Of a stretch of 64,000 nucleotides of DNA, positions 13,779-24,342 are shown one piece after another (position 1 is the first letter of the stretch; each line of letters opens with the position of its first letter). The translations under genes were made by a program, and so were the position numbers. Source of the DNA: Panagrolaimus kolymaensis (Eukaryota; Nematoda; Chromadorea; Rhabditida; Panagrolaimidae); NCBI GenBank assembly GCA_028622995.1, contig JAJQJQ010000024.1:2914001-2978000 (forward strand). Reading direction: 5' to 3'. The notes beneath the pieces were generated by a model, which saw only the letters and a list, made by a program, of their open reading frames with translations, did no database searches and was not told the DNA's origin.

Positions 13779-13917
13779 AAAATTTGGATATTAAAAGTGA
13801 AAGGCTTCTGTTGGAATGGTGCCTGTCAATCTGCTAATGGAATAGCAGATCCTTATTATCCTGCTAGATTTGTTTATCAATTGGCTGATACAACAGCTTC
13901 GACGCATTTTTTAAAAG
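13779..13917 (+). pseudogene. Orphan exon-like fragment, unidentified
   Basis: After an acceptor-like GACTTTTAG there is a 46-codon frame with protein-like composition, including GFCWNGACQSANGIADPYY and VYQLADTTASTHFL. Codon use and the paired cysteines suggest a fragment of a secreted cysteine-containing protein. No GT donor or neighbouring exon fits, so it is probably a relic or mispaired exon. I cannot name the family. Confidence 0.3.
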
Positions 13918-14436
13918 GTTTTTTTTATTATTTTTGACAAAGCTTTCAAAAAATTTTGTAAAAATTCTTTTTCGTTTACAAAAAACGTGTGTTTATTGCA
14001 ATGATTGATTTCTAAGATTTTTTTTGTTCAAAGGCAGAAACAAAATGGTGTCGATTTAATTGATGAAAGAAAAAAGTCTTCTTGGATGGCGAAATAATAA
14101 CCTAAGACTTTAACCTTTGTTTTTTGTTCGTTCTTCTCTTCATCATCGAAGAAGCATTTTAATTGTTTCAAAATATTTCTTCTATCTTTTTTTTGGGTTT
14201 TATTTTCTGAGACTAGTCTGTCTGTTGTTCTTTTAGCTGATAACCACAATAAGCGTTTCTTTTTTTTCTCCATGGCTAAATAGTTTATAGTTTCGCCTAT
14301 CACATTAGCTTGCAATATTTTCCATGAAGTTTTTTATGCAATACTTAGGACTTTTTTTTGACTGATAAGCCAGCTTAATTTTTTTTCTCCTTTGTATATA
14401 AAATGGAAAACATTCGATTCTTTTTTTTTCAACATT

Positions 14437-14600
14437 CTGTACACAAAAACCTGTCATCATTTACGTCTGTACACAAAAACCTGTCATCATTTACGTCTGT
14501 ACACAAAAACCTGTCATCATTTACGTCTGTACACAAAAACCCGTCATCATTTACGTCTGTACACAAAAACTTGTCATCAATCACGACTGTCACCAAAAAG
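14437..14600. repeat. 30-bp tandem repeat, about 5.5 copies
   Basis: The unit CTGTACACAAAAACCTGTCA plus TCATTTACGT repeats at exactly 30-bp spacing from 14437. Later copies carry substitutions, and the array fades into a degenerate GTCACCAAAAAG copy and further TGTCATCA words up to about 14640. Because 30 is a multiple of three, frames stay open through the array, but this looks like a minisatellite between genes and not a coding repeat. It ends just beyond the stop codon of the vWD gene. Confidence 0.9.
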
Positions 14601-14651
14601 TTTGTCATCACAAAAAATTACTAACATGTCATCAAAAAATGTACGATTTTA

Positions 14652-16010
14652 CTAACAGTTTAACATGCGTGTATCTGCAAAAGAACAATGGCTTGTTTCA
14701 TTAGCCTGATAAATAACTCCATCAATGGATTGGACGTCATCCAAACAGTTACCATTGAAATTTCCTCCGATACCCGAAATCACTTTTGATCCAAAATATT
14801 TACTGCAATCCCCAAAAGACATGCAAAAACTCAGTGATTTTGGTGTGAAGGTTGCCCATATATTGTTTGGAGTAGTTAGGACGAAGACATTGGAGTTGTT
14901 TACCAAGGAAATCAATGGATTTGACGATTCTTGAGATGCATAATAATAATATGGAAAATCATGGCGTAGCTCATTAACAAATAAATCACCGTTGACGTTC
15001 ATCCATATCGTCATGTTATGGACTTCAATCTGCACGGATTCAATTATCGTAGTTCTAAAAATTAAAATAAATTAAGATAAATAGAATTTTAAAAATCAAT
15101 AGGTACTTACTTTTGGCCAATAACTCTTTTATTCTTAGCTTTAACCAAGTATCCTTCACTATCTGGAATTTCTTCACCGGTTTTACTCAATACAAAAGGG
15201 CAAGTAGTATGAAGATTTAGATGACCGCCATCAATGGTGCGTACATGGGGATCACCCGAAATGCAAAGTTCCTTTCGGAACTGTTGGCATTGGTCGGATT
15301 CCGGAACAGATGGAGTTGTTGAAATGCCAGGTCCAGGTGGAGGAGTTGTGGTTGGAATTAAATGGGTTCCAGGTGGAGGAGTTGTAGTTGCAATTGAATG
15401 GTTTCCAGGTGGAGGAGTTGTAGTCGTTGTAGTTGGAATTGAATGGGTTCCAGGTGGAGGAGTTGTAGTTGAAATTGAATGGTTTCCAGGTGGAGGAGTT
15501 GTAGTCGTTGTAGTTGCAATTGAATGGTTTCCAGGTGGAGGAGTTGTAGTTTCAATTGAATGGTTTCCAGGTGGAGGAGTTGTAGTCGTTGTGGTTGGAA
15601 TTGAATGGGTTCCAGGTGGAGGAGTTATAGTCGTTGTGGTTGGAATTGAATGGGTTCCAGGTTGAGGAGTTGTAGTTGCAATTGAATGGTTTTCAGGTGG
15701 AGGAGTTATTGTAGTTGACGTCTGATCTCGACAGGCTTTTTCGGTAAGACATGTTTCATATTCTACTGGAAGTTTTCCAGGAAAACGTTGACAATGTAAT
15801 GTATCAACACCAATTGAAGTTTCAATTAAGTAATACGTGGAAAAATAAGCTATAAATTAACTTAAAGTTAAAATTTAAAATACATTTTTTTCTTCGAAAC
15901 ATACCTCCTTTGGCTTTGTTAAAAAAAAGATAGAAGAAAAGTAAAGCAAACGCTTTATTAAACATCATGTTTGATGATGATTGAAAATGTGATTTTGAAT
16001 TCATTTTCAT
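14652..16010 (-). CDS. Secreted mucin-like protein with vWF type D domain
   Basis: Three exons (16010-15905, 15849-15111, 15054-14652) give 415 residues. The N-terminal hydrophobic stretch FALLFFYLFF followed by NKAKG looks like a signal peptide. A short Cys-containing region (LHCQRFPGKLPVEYETCLTEKAC) follows. Next comes a long Pro/Thr linker of near-identical 11-15-residue repeats (T-T-T-P-P-P-G-N/T-H-S-I), a likely site of dense O-glycosylation. The C-terminal half is a vWD domain starting CISGDPHVRTIDGGHLNLH and ending near GIGGNFNGN. It appears short for a full vWD with its C8/TIL extensions. The likely role is an extracellular matrix, cuticle or mucus component. The start is the most upstream in-frame ATG. 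Confidence 0.82.
15306..15712 (-). repeat. Coding minisatellite in vWD gene
   Basis: The Pro/Thr linker is encoded by about nine copies of a unit around CCAGGTGGAGGAGTTGTAGT (plus-strand sense). Spacing alternates between about 36 and 45-48 bases, depending on whether an extra GTCGTTGT-type Thr block is present. All length differences are multiples of three, so copy number can vary without breaking the frame. Confidence 0.85.
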
Positions 16011-16686
16011 ATCGCTTTTATATAAAAATTTTTAGTTGAATGGTGTAATGAATCAAATATAAAATATGATTTATTTTTAATCGTATAACATTGATGATGC
16101 CATTGATGAATATAAAATTTAAAAATATGTTTGCGATGATTTTGATTTTCCTTCATTTTAAAAATTATAAAGAAGAATCGGCTTGAAGCTTTATATTTAA
16201 ATATGAGTAACAAATGTTTTAAAAACCGCAATCATTTTATGGAAAGATAATGCCCACACTTAAATAATATCGGTAGAAGGTGATTCTTTGCAAAAAATGT
16301 TTCTTTTTGCTTTTTTATTTAGTGATTCGGTTTTGTTGGAAGCACGCCGCTTTTTTTTTTAAATTTTTTAACGGTTAATAATCATTTCAATAAAAAAAGG
16401 AAATAAAATTCTGCATCATCATAAAAATAAAAAGGAAAGAAAAATATTTATAACGATTTTTTTCATTTTAATTTATTTTTTAACTTTTCTATCTTTGAGA
16501 AACTATTGCTGCTAAGACTTTATTTTTCTAGAATATATCTATGTTCATAGTAATGAAAAAAATATGCATTTTTTTTGAACTTGCAAGTGGTGGGAATGTT
16601 TTACATAGCTTGAAATAACATTCATTTCTATTTAGCAGCCATAGCGCGCATTTTTACATATTTTTAAGATAGTTACATTTATTCAT
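16011..16686. other. Intergenic, no gene seen
   Basis: AT-rich spacer between the vWD gene start and the protease gene stop, both on the minus strand. It should contain the vWD promoter. No supported coding or RNA feature. Confidence 0.45.
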
Positions 16687-18174
16687 TTATTTAAAACATA
16701 CATTGAAAAAGAATACAAATAAAACTAAAATATTGAATTTCATCATTGATGTTGCATTATTATTTCCTTTCGTTGTTGTTCCATCATAAATTTGAGAAAG
16801 AGGTGTTTGTGGATAAATTTCAATTGTAGTTTTATTTGTTGTTGGCGGCATCGTCGATTTTTGAGAAGTTGTCGTTGTTGATGGTTGTGGAGTTGTAATA
16901 ACTTCGCTAAGCGAATGACATTGAACTTCATTTTTTGTCACATTTTCAATCCATTCACAATAATTTGAAATTGGAGTAAACCAGGCTAAAATGAAAATTG
17001 TTAAGTAAAAATTAAATTATGATTTTAACTAAAAAATTGTATATTTTTTAAGAAAATTCACCATTTCCTTGTTTATCTTTAACACCACCAGCTGAAGTAA
17101 TACCAATTTGATAAAAATTTCCATTTCTTTCAATCATCAACGGTCCACCACTATCGCCTCCACTGACTGTAAGATTTGCTATACCAGCACAAATAATAGG
17201 ACCAAATTTACAATTGTCAAATATAGGTATATATGCATGTCGAGGATCACTAGGAACTTTACGAATTTGCTTGCCATTTTCTTCGGCTAAAATATCAAAA
17301 TTCACTAATATAAAGCTACGGAATAAGAAGAAAAAAAGTTAAAAGGTTTAACCCCCATTTAGTTTAATTAAAAATGAAAAGCTTACATATGTATTCTCCA
17401 TAACCAGCAACAATTCCAATATCACCATTTCTTTCTTCGTAATCTTTTGCAAGAAGAACAGGATCAATGTTAAACTTGGTATGTTCAGAAAATTCAATTA
17501 TTGCAAGATCTTTCTTAGAGCATATTGGGCACCTTACATCATAAACATATACTTGAGATGAAATGCCAAATTTTGAGATTGGAAAAACGTATTGATTTAT
17601 ATTGCTATCAAAAATAAATTCATCTTTAGGACGAAAATCAAGAAGAACAAAAGCTGCCACAATAAAGCTAAAAAATAATAATCGTTAAATTAAAACAAAA
17701 TATAAAAGTGAATTTTTTTAAATAGGAAATGGATAAAGGCAGTTTGTAAGATTTAATAAAAGCAATTTTTTACACTATCATAATATTGAGAGAAGAAGAA
17801 AAAAACTTACTTTCCTTTACCATCAATCACGTATTCTGGCGATTTAGTGACACAATGAGCAGAAGTTAAAAGATGCCGTTTTGAAATAATTGTTGATGAA
17901 CAAAACCAAGAATCCGATAATGTTGTTATATTTGATTCTTCAGAAAATTGATGAAATATTCTTCGATAACTTGGAACAAATTTAAACATTTCTGGATCAG
18001 TTGCATTTCCACCAAGAACCCGCTATAAAAAAAAGATACGCATATAAAAAGATATCCCTCAAAAATTTATAAACTCACATTTTCATTGAAGTCTTTGTTG
18101 TTTGATAGACACAAAATTTGATCATTGAAGAAAAGAATCAGTGAAAACAAAAAGAAAAAATATTTAACATTCAT
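16687..18174 (-). CDS. Trypsin-like (S1) serine protease with Thr-rich stalk and hydrophobic tail
   Basis: Five exons (18174-18079, 18022-17811, 17667-17387, 17304-17062, 16985-16687) join to 376 residues. A signal peptide (YFFFLFSLILFF) is followed by an activation-site-like RVLGGNATDP, with V in place of the usual I. The catalytic His is in LLTSAHCV, Asp in KKDLAIIEF, and Ser in SGGDSGGPLM. All three are present, so the enzyme is probably active. After the protease domain comes a Thr/Ser/Pro-rich stalk with N-glycosylation sites, and then a C-terminal hydrophobic segment (FNILVLFVFFFNVCFK). This arrangement fits a GPI-anchored or single-pass surface protease rather than a freely secreted one. 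The third acceptor (TTATATTAG) was chosen because it restores phase. Confidence 0.85.
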
Positions 18175-18713
18175 TTTTGCACCCAAACAACGACGACGAA
18201 CTTATTGCTTGATTTGTAAAAAAAAATGCTTTCAATTGATTTTTACAATCACTTGATTGATAGCTTTTTTGCTATAAAATATGCAAATTTTTTATTATTT
18301 ATTTTGAAAACTGATTCATTTTAAAAATTTTCTTTGCTTTTTTTGTTTAGAGAAACAAAAAAAATTTTTGCAATGAACTTTGGACTTTTACATTTTATTT
18401 TTTTATCGTTTCACCAAACGAGAAAATGTGTGTCATATCCTTTTTATTTAATAAAGCTAAAATGGTAGCCTACGATTTTTTTTTTGAAAAATAAAGATGC
18501 TTCATTTTATTTTTTTTGTATTTTTTAATTGCTGAAGAAACGCCAGTTTTTTTAAATTTTTTTTAATGATTACTAATCACACCAATGATGAGAAGAAAAA
18601 AAGTTTCGATTCATCATAAAAATGATGGGAGGAAAAAGCTTATAAAATCTTCCTTTTTTCAATGCGTCTAAAAACATTATTGTTTTAAAACTCCATCATC
18701 ATTGAAAAAATTA
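18175..18713. other. Divergent promoter region, no gene seen
   Basis: A 540-base AT-rich gap between the protease gene (minus) and the VWA gene (plus), with homopolymer A and T tracts. Nothing further is supported. Confidence 0.45.
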
Positions 18714-20412
18714 ATGCTTCTAAACTTTTGTTTTCTCGCTTTTGTTTTTGTCGATGTTTTTGGGAAGGATGCAATTCATGCTGAATTTGCAATTGGAAGA
18801 GATGTTGTAACTGCAGCAATTCGAAAGCTTCAAGATACTTGCATTTTTCCAAACGATAATTTATTCCTTCGTCGACTTGCATTTGTTCAAAGCAAAGATG
18901 GACATGATTTACAGTAATAAGCTTTCTTCAAATATTCGAAAAATAAAACTAATTTTATAGAAATATTTGGGATTCGGATAAAGGTCGAAGTGGAATTTGG
19001 CAAATCACGGAAGACAAGCTTGTCAATTTACAAAATTCTGCTGAAGGTGACCAACTTCGTTCACAAATGAATGTTACTTTCGATGATTTAAATTGGAAAA
19101 ATGGAGATTTAAGAATTCCATTGAATTCAGTGGTTACCGCGCGAATGTATTTAAAATCATTGTTAAATTCTTCATCTCCGGTTCCGATGAGTGTCAACGA
19201 TCAAGCTAATTTATGGGTAAAAAAATCTTTTCAATTTAAAATCAGCTTTTTTTTTATAAATAAAATTTAAGGTAAAAGAATTTAACTCATCTGGAAAACC
19301 ACAAGATTTTATTGATGCCGTAAATAAAATGCCTAAATGTCAAACACCTGCAATGGATATAATTTTTATTATTGATTCATCCGCCAGCATTAATAGAGAT
19401 GATCAGCAGAATTACGAACGTGTCAAAATATTTCTTAAAAAAGTTATTGCTGGGTTAGGTTCTCAACATACTATTCAAGTAGGAATTGTATTATTTGGGG
19501 ATGAAGCTCAATTAACATTTCCATTAAATGATAATTTGGTTTTGGCTTTTGAATCGGCTGAAAATCTTCCATATTTGAATAATGGCACAAATATTGCTTC
19601 TGGTATTGTTATTGCGCATCAAGAATTTGTCGATTCTGGGAGAAAAAATGTTCCCAAAGTTGCTATTTTACTTACGGATGGACTAGGAAACGAAGATAGC
19701 ACACCTCAAGTTGAAGAGCTAAAAAGTTTGGGAGTTAATTTATTTACCATTGGTGTTGGAAATATGACTGAAGTAAATCTCGTTAAATGGGGTAAATTTT
19801 ATTTTGATTTAAAATAAAAAAAATTACAAAAATTGCTTTTTTTTAGCATCGAATCCCTCATGCATGCAATATTATAAACTCGATAATTTTGCTGAATTAG
19901 CTGAATCATTTCCAGCTTTATTAAATTTTCAACTTTGTGAAGTATCCGTTACTTTGGCATTGTCACAAAAATGCACTACAGGTACACACATACATTACTA
20001 GCCCATGAGGAAAAAAAATTTGAATTGTGTATTTTTAAAATTTATAGGAATTGTCAGAAAAAATCAACATTTGTTTTATGAAATTCAAATGGAACCAAGA
20101 AATGACACAGCGATCACTCTACAATTAAGCAATGGCGGAGCTACACTTTACACATCCAAAAATTCTAGGCTTCCATCAAGTGCAGATTATGATTTATTAG
20201 AAAATGCAAACTTGACATCTCCAGCAACAATTGATATTTCAAGAAGCAGCGATAATTGCAGCAAAGTTTATGCCGCAATTGTTGGAATTGAAGATGAAAG
20301 TAGCTTTTCACTTTGTCGTCGTCGATCAAAAGATTTTGAGATCAAACCAATTCCAAATGAAAGTCAATCTTCTGATGATTTATTTACGAATAAAACTATT
20401 CCGACTCACTGA
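18714..20412 (+). CDS. VWA-domain secreted protein, truncated by insertion
   Basis: Five exons (18714-18913, 18961-19216, 19272-19791, 19847-19981, 20048-20412) give 491 residues. A signal peptide (MLLNFCFLAFVFVDVFG) precedes a novel N-terminal region. A von Willebrand A domain begins AMDIIFIIDSSASI, whose DxSxS is the first MIDAS motif, and continues through GIVLFGDEAQ, NNGTNIASG and AILLTDGLG. A Cys-containing, beta-rich region follows. The frame ends at TGA 20410-20412, which lies inside the terminal repeat of an inserted element. The original gene continued at 21132 (see the separate entry). VWA proteins of this kind mediate extracellular adhesion. As it stands, the product would lose its membrane anchor and be soluble. 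The ATG at 18714 was chosen because the hydrophobic leader follows directly. Confidence 0.8.
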
Positions 20413-21129
20413 AAAAAAAACTGTCCCCTTTTTAGACGGCCATCGTGTTACAACCAAAAATCCGTCCTAAAAAGCGCGACAATGGCCTAAATTTGATACG
20501 AGTTTGGAATTAACTAGGAACATTCACAATGTTCTTTTTTTTACAAAAACGGCCTAAATTTGCATATAATAGGGGATAAATTAGGCCAAACTTCCTTTTC
20601 TTTGGTTCTTTGGCGCACAATATCAAATCATTTTCTTTTCGTATAAGCTTTTTAATATAGGTTCGATGCTTGGTTGAATACGAACTAAACCAAATTGGTT
20701 ATTTCTAAAGGTGGCGGCATGGCTGTGCGTAACTCCACTTGGAGCAATTGAGCTTCTAATGTTGTAATTTAATAATTACAATATTATCAGAAATAACCGA
20801 GTTGGAAGTACTGTAATAAATACGGTATATATAACCTTGATATTTCAAAGTATCTAAATTTTGGACATTCAGGTCTTTGACTTGAAGAAAAATGATTTAA
20901 AAAGTTATTGGCGGTCGCTAACAAAAATATTTTTATATAATTAATTGTTGAATTTTTTTTCCTTTTCGCCCTAAATTTTTATAAGAATGGCCTAATTTTG
21001 ATACAAAAAAGCTAATAAGAGTATACTCCATTGGCCTATATAAGAGACATGCTCACTCGCGGGGCTGCTTAAAAAACGCACAATTTGTCGCTAATTTTGC
21101 CCAAAAAAGGGGCTATTTTTTTTTCAGTG
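20407..21129. mobile_element. 723-bp non-autonomous DNA element with CACTG terminal inverted repeats
   Basis: The left end reads CACTGAAAAAAAAACTGTCC and the right end, reverse complemented, CACTGAAAAAAAAATAGCCC, giving imperfect terminal inverted repeats of about 28 bp. A CT dinucleotide flanks both sides (20405-20406 and 21130-21131), as expected for a short target duplication. Removing the element plus one CT rejoins the surrounding exon exactly in frame. No ORF is present inside, so it is a MITE-like non-autonomous copy. Ends of the CACTG...CAGTG type resemble CACTA/EnSpm-like families, but the superfamily is inferred from the ends only. Confidence 0.75.
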
Positions 21130-21131
21130 CT

Positions 21132-21792
21132 ATTATCTTTTTAAATGATCAACCATATTATCTTTATTCACCTTGGGGAGATAAAGTAAGCTTTTTTTAT
21201 TTGAAAATTTTCTTTCTAAAATATCCGCAAAAAAATTATAAAAGAATTTTTTTTGTCGCTTTATCAATCTCTAAATTGAAAAAAATTAAAACTCAACAAA
21301 AGAGACATTTTTTTCAAAAAAAAAAAGAAGACTTTTTCGAAAAAGGCGAAAACTAAAAAAATTTAATCAGAATTTGTTTCACTTTTACTAATGACATCAT
21401 TTTTAGAGCGTTCCAAAAGAAATTAATAACATCGTAAATAATTTTTATTATAATCATACAAATCACCATCCTTCACCTTCTCGAAATGAAATGGAAGCTA
21501 ACCACCATCCAAAGTTCAATGTCACATTTGTCATTTTAATTAATAATAAAAAGTAATATTTTTTAAGAGAAAAATCTTCTTCAACGAATTAACTTTTTTT
21601 AGAATCGATGAAAATTCTTTCCAAAGCTTCGTAGATAAAAATTTAGAAAAAAATGTTAATTTTTTTGGTGATTGGAATGAAACTGATAATTATAGCTTTT
21701 TATTAATTTCTTTGGTATTTATTTTATTCGTAGCAATCCTTGTTTGCTGCGGATTATCATTTCTTGGGTTTTTGTTTGTGAAATTTATTTAA
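21132..21792 (+). pseudogene. Severed 3' end of VWA gene: ectodomain end and transmembrane anchor
   Basis: Exons 21132-21185, 21407-21552 and 21603-21792 continue the VWA gene in phase once the inserted element is ignored. They encode IIFLNDQPYYLYSPWGDK, an Asn/His-rich segment, and finally a single transmembrane helix (SFLLISLVFILFVAILVCC) with a short cytoplasmic end and stop. Because the element introduces an in-frame TGA at 20410, these exons are cut off from the start codon unless splicing bypasses the insertion. The intact ancestor would have been a type I membrane protein of about 620 residues. Confidence 0.7.
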
Positions 21793-21962
21793 TGGTTCAA
21801 CAACAACAAGCTTAAAATTTTCTCGTTTCCATCGCTTAATTTAGTTTTTAACCATGAAAAAGCAAAAATTCAATAAATTTGTCATGTCTAAAACCTTTAT
21901 TTCTTACATAGCAAAATTACATACATACAAATTATAAAATTTACAAAATTTCATCAACTTCT

Positions 21963-23325
21963 TTATTGAGCATAGTTTCTTTCAATAAATTCATGATTGA
22001 GACGATTTGAAAATGTTCGATATGTAATTGGTGGAATTCCTTCACGAATATAATTCCATTGTTCATCATCTTTTGTTCTCATAAAAGTAACATTTGCACT
22101 GTATGGAATAGGTTCAGAGATAGCGATCAGATTCTTAGCAGATGTCTTTCGAGGTTCTTTAGTAAAACGTGGATGAAATAGACCATAAGCAATATCAACG
22201 GTTGAAGCATGAGCTGCAATCAAAACGGTTCCACGACCAGATGCTGATTTGTTGACGATGTATTGAAGAGCAGATTGAACGCGTTCATTGTATTTGCTAT
22301 TGGGTTCATGATAGGAAAAGAGCTGAAAATGAAGAGAATATAGTAAAGGAGTCTTTAGGTAACAGTGAAAAGATACAATAAGCAAGGTTAAAGTTTGCAA
22401 ATGCGACTAACGATTATACAAAACATAAACCAAAAAAGATATGGAAGCTAACAAATACCACAAAAACATAAATCAAGGAAACCCAAAAAAGTAAACATAC
22501 ATCTTTAAGCTTGTAATAAGGTGTATAATCTTCATCAATATCAAATCCAGCTTTCTTTAATACATCAACACGAAGAAATTTAGGTGGAGAAGTAGGATAT
22601 AAATCGGTGTTTTCAAAGAGACCAGGTTCAATTCGAAGTTTGAAAGGTTTACCAGACATTGAAGCAGCTACAGCAGCAGTTTGAATACAACGAAATGATG
22701 GAGAACAATAAACGGTATCTGGAGGTCGACCACTTACAAACATTGCACGTCCAACTTTTTGTGCTAATACATTGCCAAGTACAGTTAAAGATGTATCACA
22801 TTCATATTCGTGCAATGGTCGATTGAGAGATGAAACATCAGAGGGCTAAAAAAAGAAGATATCATTGAAAGCATACAAAACAAGTAAACAAGTATCATGG
22901 AAGCTATTATAAAGCACAAGAAGGGTGAAAGTTAACCAACCATATTGAGATCACGTTGACGATAAATTCCATTTTTGCCTTGACAACTTTCAAACCATCG
23001 ACCAAATAAATCATCCATTCGTTCACCATGTCTCATAACAACAATAGTTCGAGCAGTTTGTGCACGTGTAGCGGTAACAGGAATAGGTGATTGAATGATA
23101 TTCGTTGTTGTTGTCCTAAAAAATGAACAAGTTTTAAGGTTATTGGAAGTAAGTACAAAAGTAAGGAACTTACGCATTTCGTTCGCTTCCTTTATCAGTT
23201 TTGATTGTTTTGAATCCAGTTTCAGATGCATTGGTTTGAACTTCTAAACATGTTGGTGATGCAGCTCGACGAAGAATCATTTGATATTCTTTACCATTTC
23301 CATATTTGTTGTTGTTCTTTGACAT
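21963..23325 (-). CDS. Histidine phosphatase (phosphoglycerate-mutase-like, UBASH3-type)
   Basis: Four exons (23325-23174, 23115-22941, 22845-22501, 22322-21963) give 343 residues. The catalytic RHG motif is IVVMRHGERMDDLFG. Further family signatures are the DTSLTVLG segment, VYCSPSFRCIQTA (SPxxRCxQTA) and the second catalytic histidine in VLIAAHASTVD. The fold matches the branch-1 histidine phosphatases that include the C-terminal domain of UBASH3/STS and ecdysteroid-phosphate phosphatase. There is no UBA or SH3 domain here, only about 75 N-terminal residues of low complexity, so substrate and partners are unknown. No signal peptide; probably cytosolic. Nematodes carry several paralogues of this type. 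Confidence 0.85.
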
Positions 23326-23507
23326 CGTCGTCGTAGTTGCTTTTGCTTTGAGAGAACACAACACGCTTTTGATTTTCGACGAAGTGTTGAAAATGAAAAA
23401 ACATCATAGAAAAATAAAGTTGAATGAAAGAATCTGAAAATTTACATTAATTTTTTTTCACAAACATGCAAATTGTATGAAAACACGCAAAATACAATAA
23501 AACGACG

Positions 23508-23917
23508 ATGTTGGTTTTTTTTCTTTGCCACAAACAAATGATGGTACATAAATTTAATCCATCACGAAAACCACAAGATTTTATTGATGCTGTAAGTAAA
23601 ATGCCTAAATGTCAAACACCAGCAATGGATATCATTTTTATTGTTGATTCTTCTTCAAGCATGGAAAACTTTGGACAAGGAGGAGGAGCTGGAATTTTAT
23701 TGGAGCCTCATGAGATTTGTGAATTTTTAGAAGTAACTATTTTTTAACAATTTTTTATATTTATTTTTGTGAGAATTTTTAGAAAAACCTCATAGCTGGA
23801 TCAACGTTTAGCTTCCAATTCCCTACTCCATATTTTAATAATATTATTGAAAATTGTTTCAAAAGTAAATATTTAGTTGTTTCTAAACCGTTAATTATTC
23901 ATGTATATGTTAAATAA
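23508..23917 (+). pseudogene. Chimeric pseudogene: VWA fragment fused to F-box-family tail
   Basis: The first segment (to 23733) begins with residues closely matching the VWA gene at 19272 onward (KPQDFIDA, MPKCQTPAMDIIFI, a DSSSS MIDAS core). It then switches to GILLEPHEICEFLE, which matches the last-but-one exon of the HAT/F-box gene at 28865. The donor lies at the same codon in both, and the following exon (23783-23917, KNLIAGSTFSFQFP...) matches that gene's last exon. So two unrelated gene fragments are joined here, preserving the second gene's intron position. No signal peptide or complete domain remains, so it is probably non-functional. Confidence 0.7.
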
Positions 23918-24342
23918 AAACTCTTGAATCCCAATGTAGCTCCGCAATTTTTTTTTTCTATTCTAATTATGGGATACAATTAATTGATTATAGCATTTTG
24001 CTAAATAAAAGCAATTAAAATTTCTATAAAAACAAAGGCAAGAGTTTTCTTTAAAATGTTCTGGCAAATTTTTATTGAAATTACTTTGTTTAATTATAAA
24101 ATGTATTTTGATTTGGAGAAAAAGAATATAGAAAATTTTTATATTTCATTTGTAAGTATTTTATTTATTTAAAAAAAAACTGTCGGTAATCGGTTAAATT
24201 ACAAAAAAATACATAAGCTAAAATTTAAATTTTACTAAAATAAAATATCATAAAAGAAAGCAAGTTTTATTATATTTTTTTGATGTTTCAAACTCAAACG
24301 AACACCTATTCGATTTCAAGTAAAAAAAAATATTTTAGCTTC

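Noticed and set aside
15234..15665. 143-codon plus-strand frame rich in Gly/Val
   Set aside because: It is the antisense of the mucin-type coding repeat; the minus-strand reading gives a signal peptide, splice sites and a vWD domain.
20405..21131. The 723-bp insertion as an ordinary intron
   Set aside because: No GT donor at the left boundary, and the element contributes a stop before any GT; inverted ends plus a CT duplication indicate a transposon.
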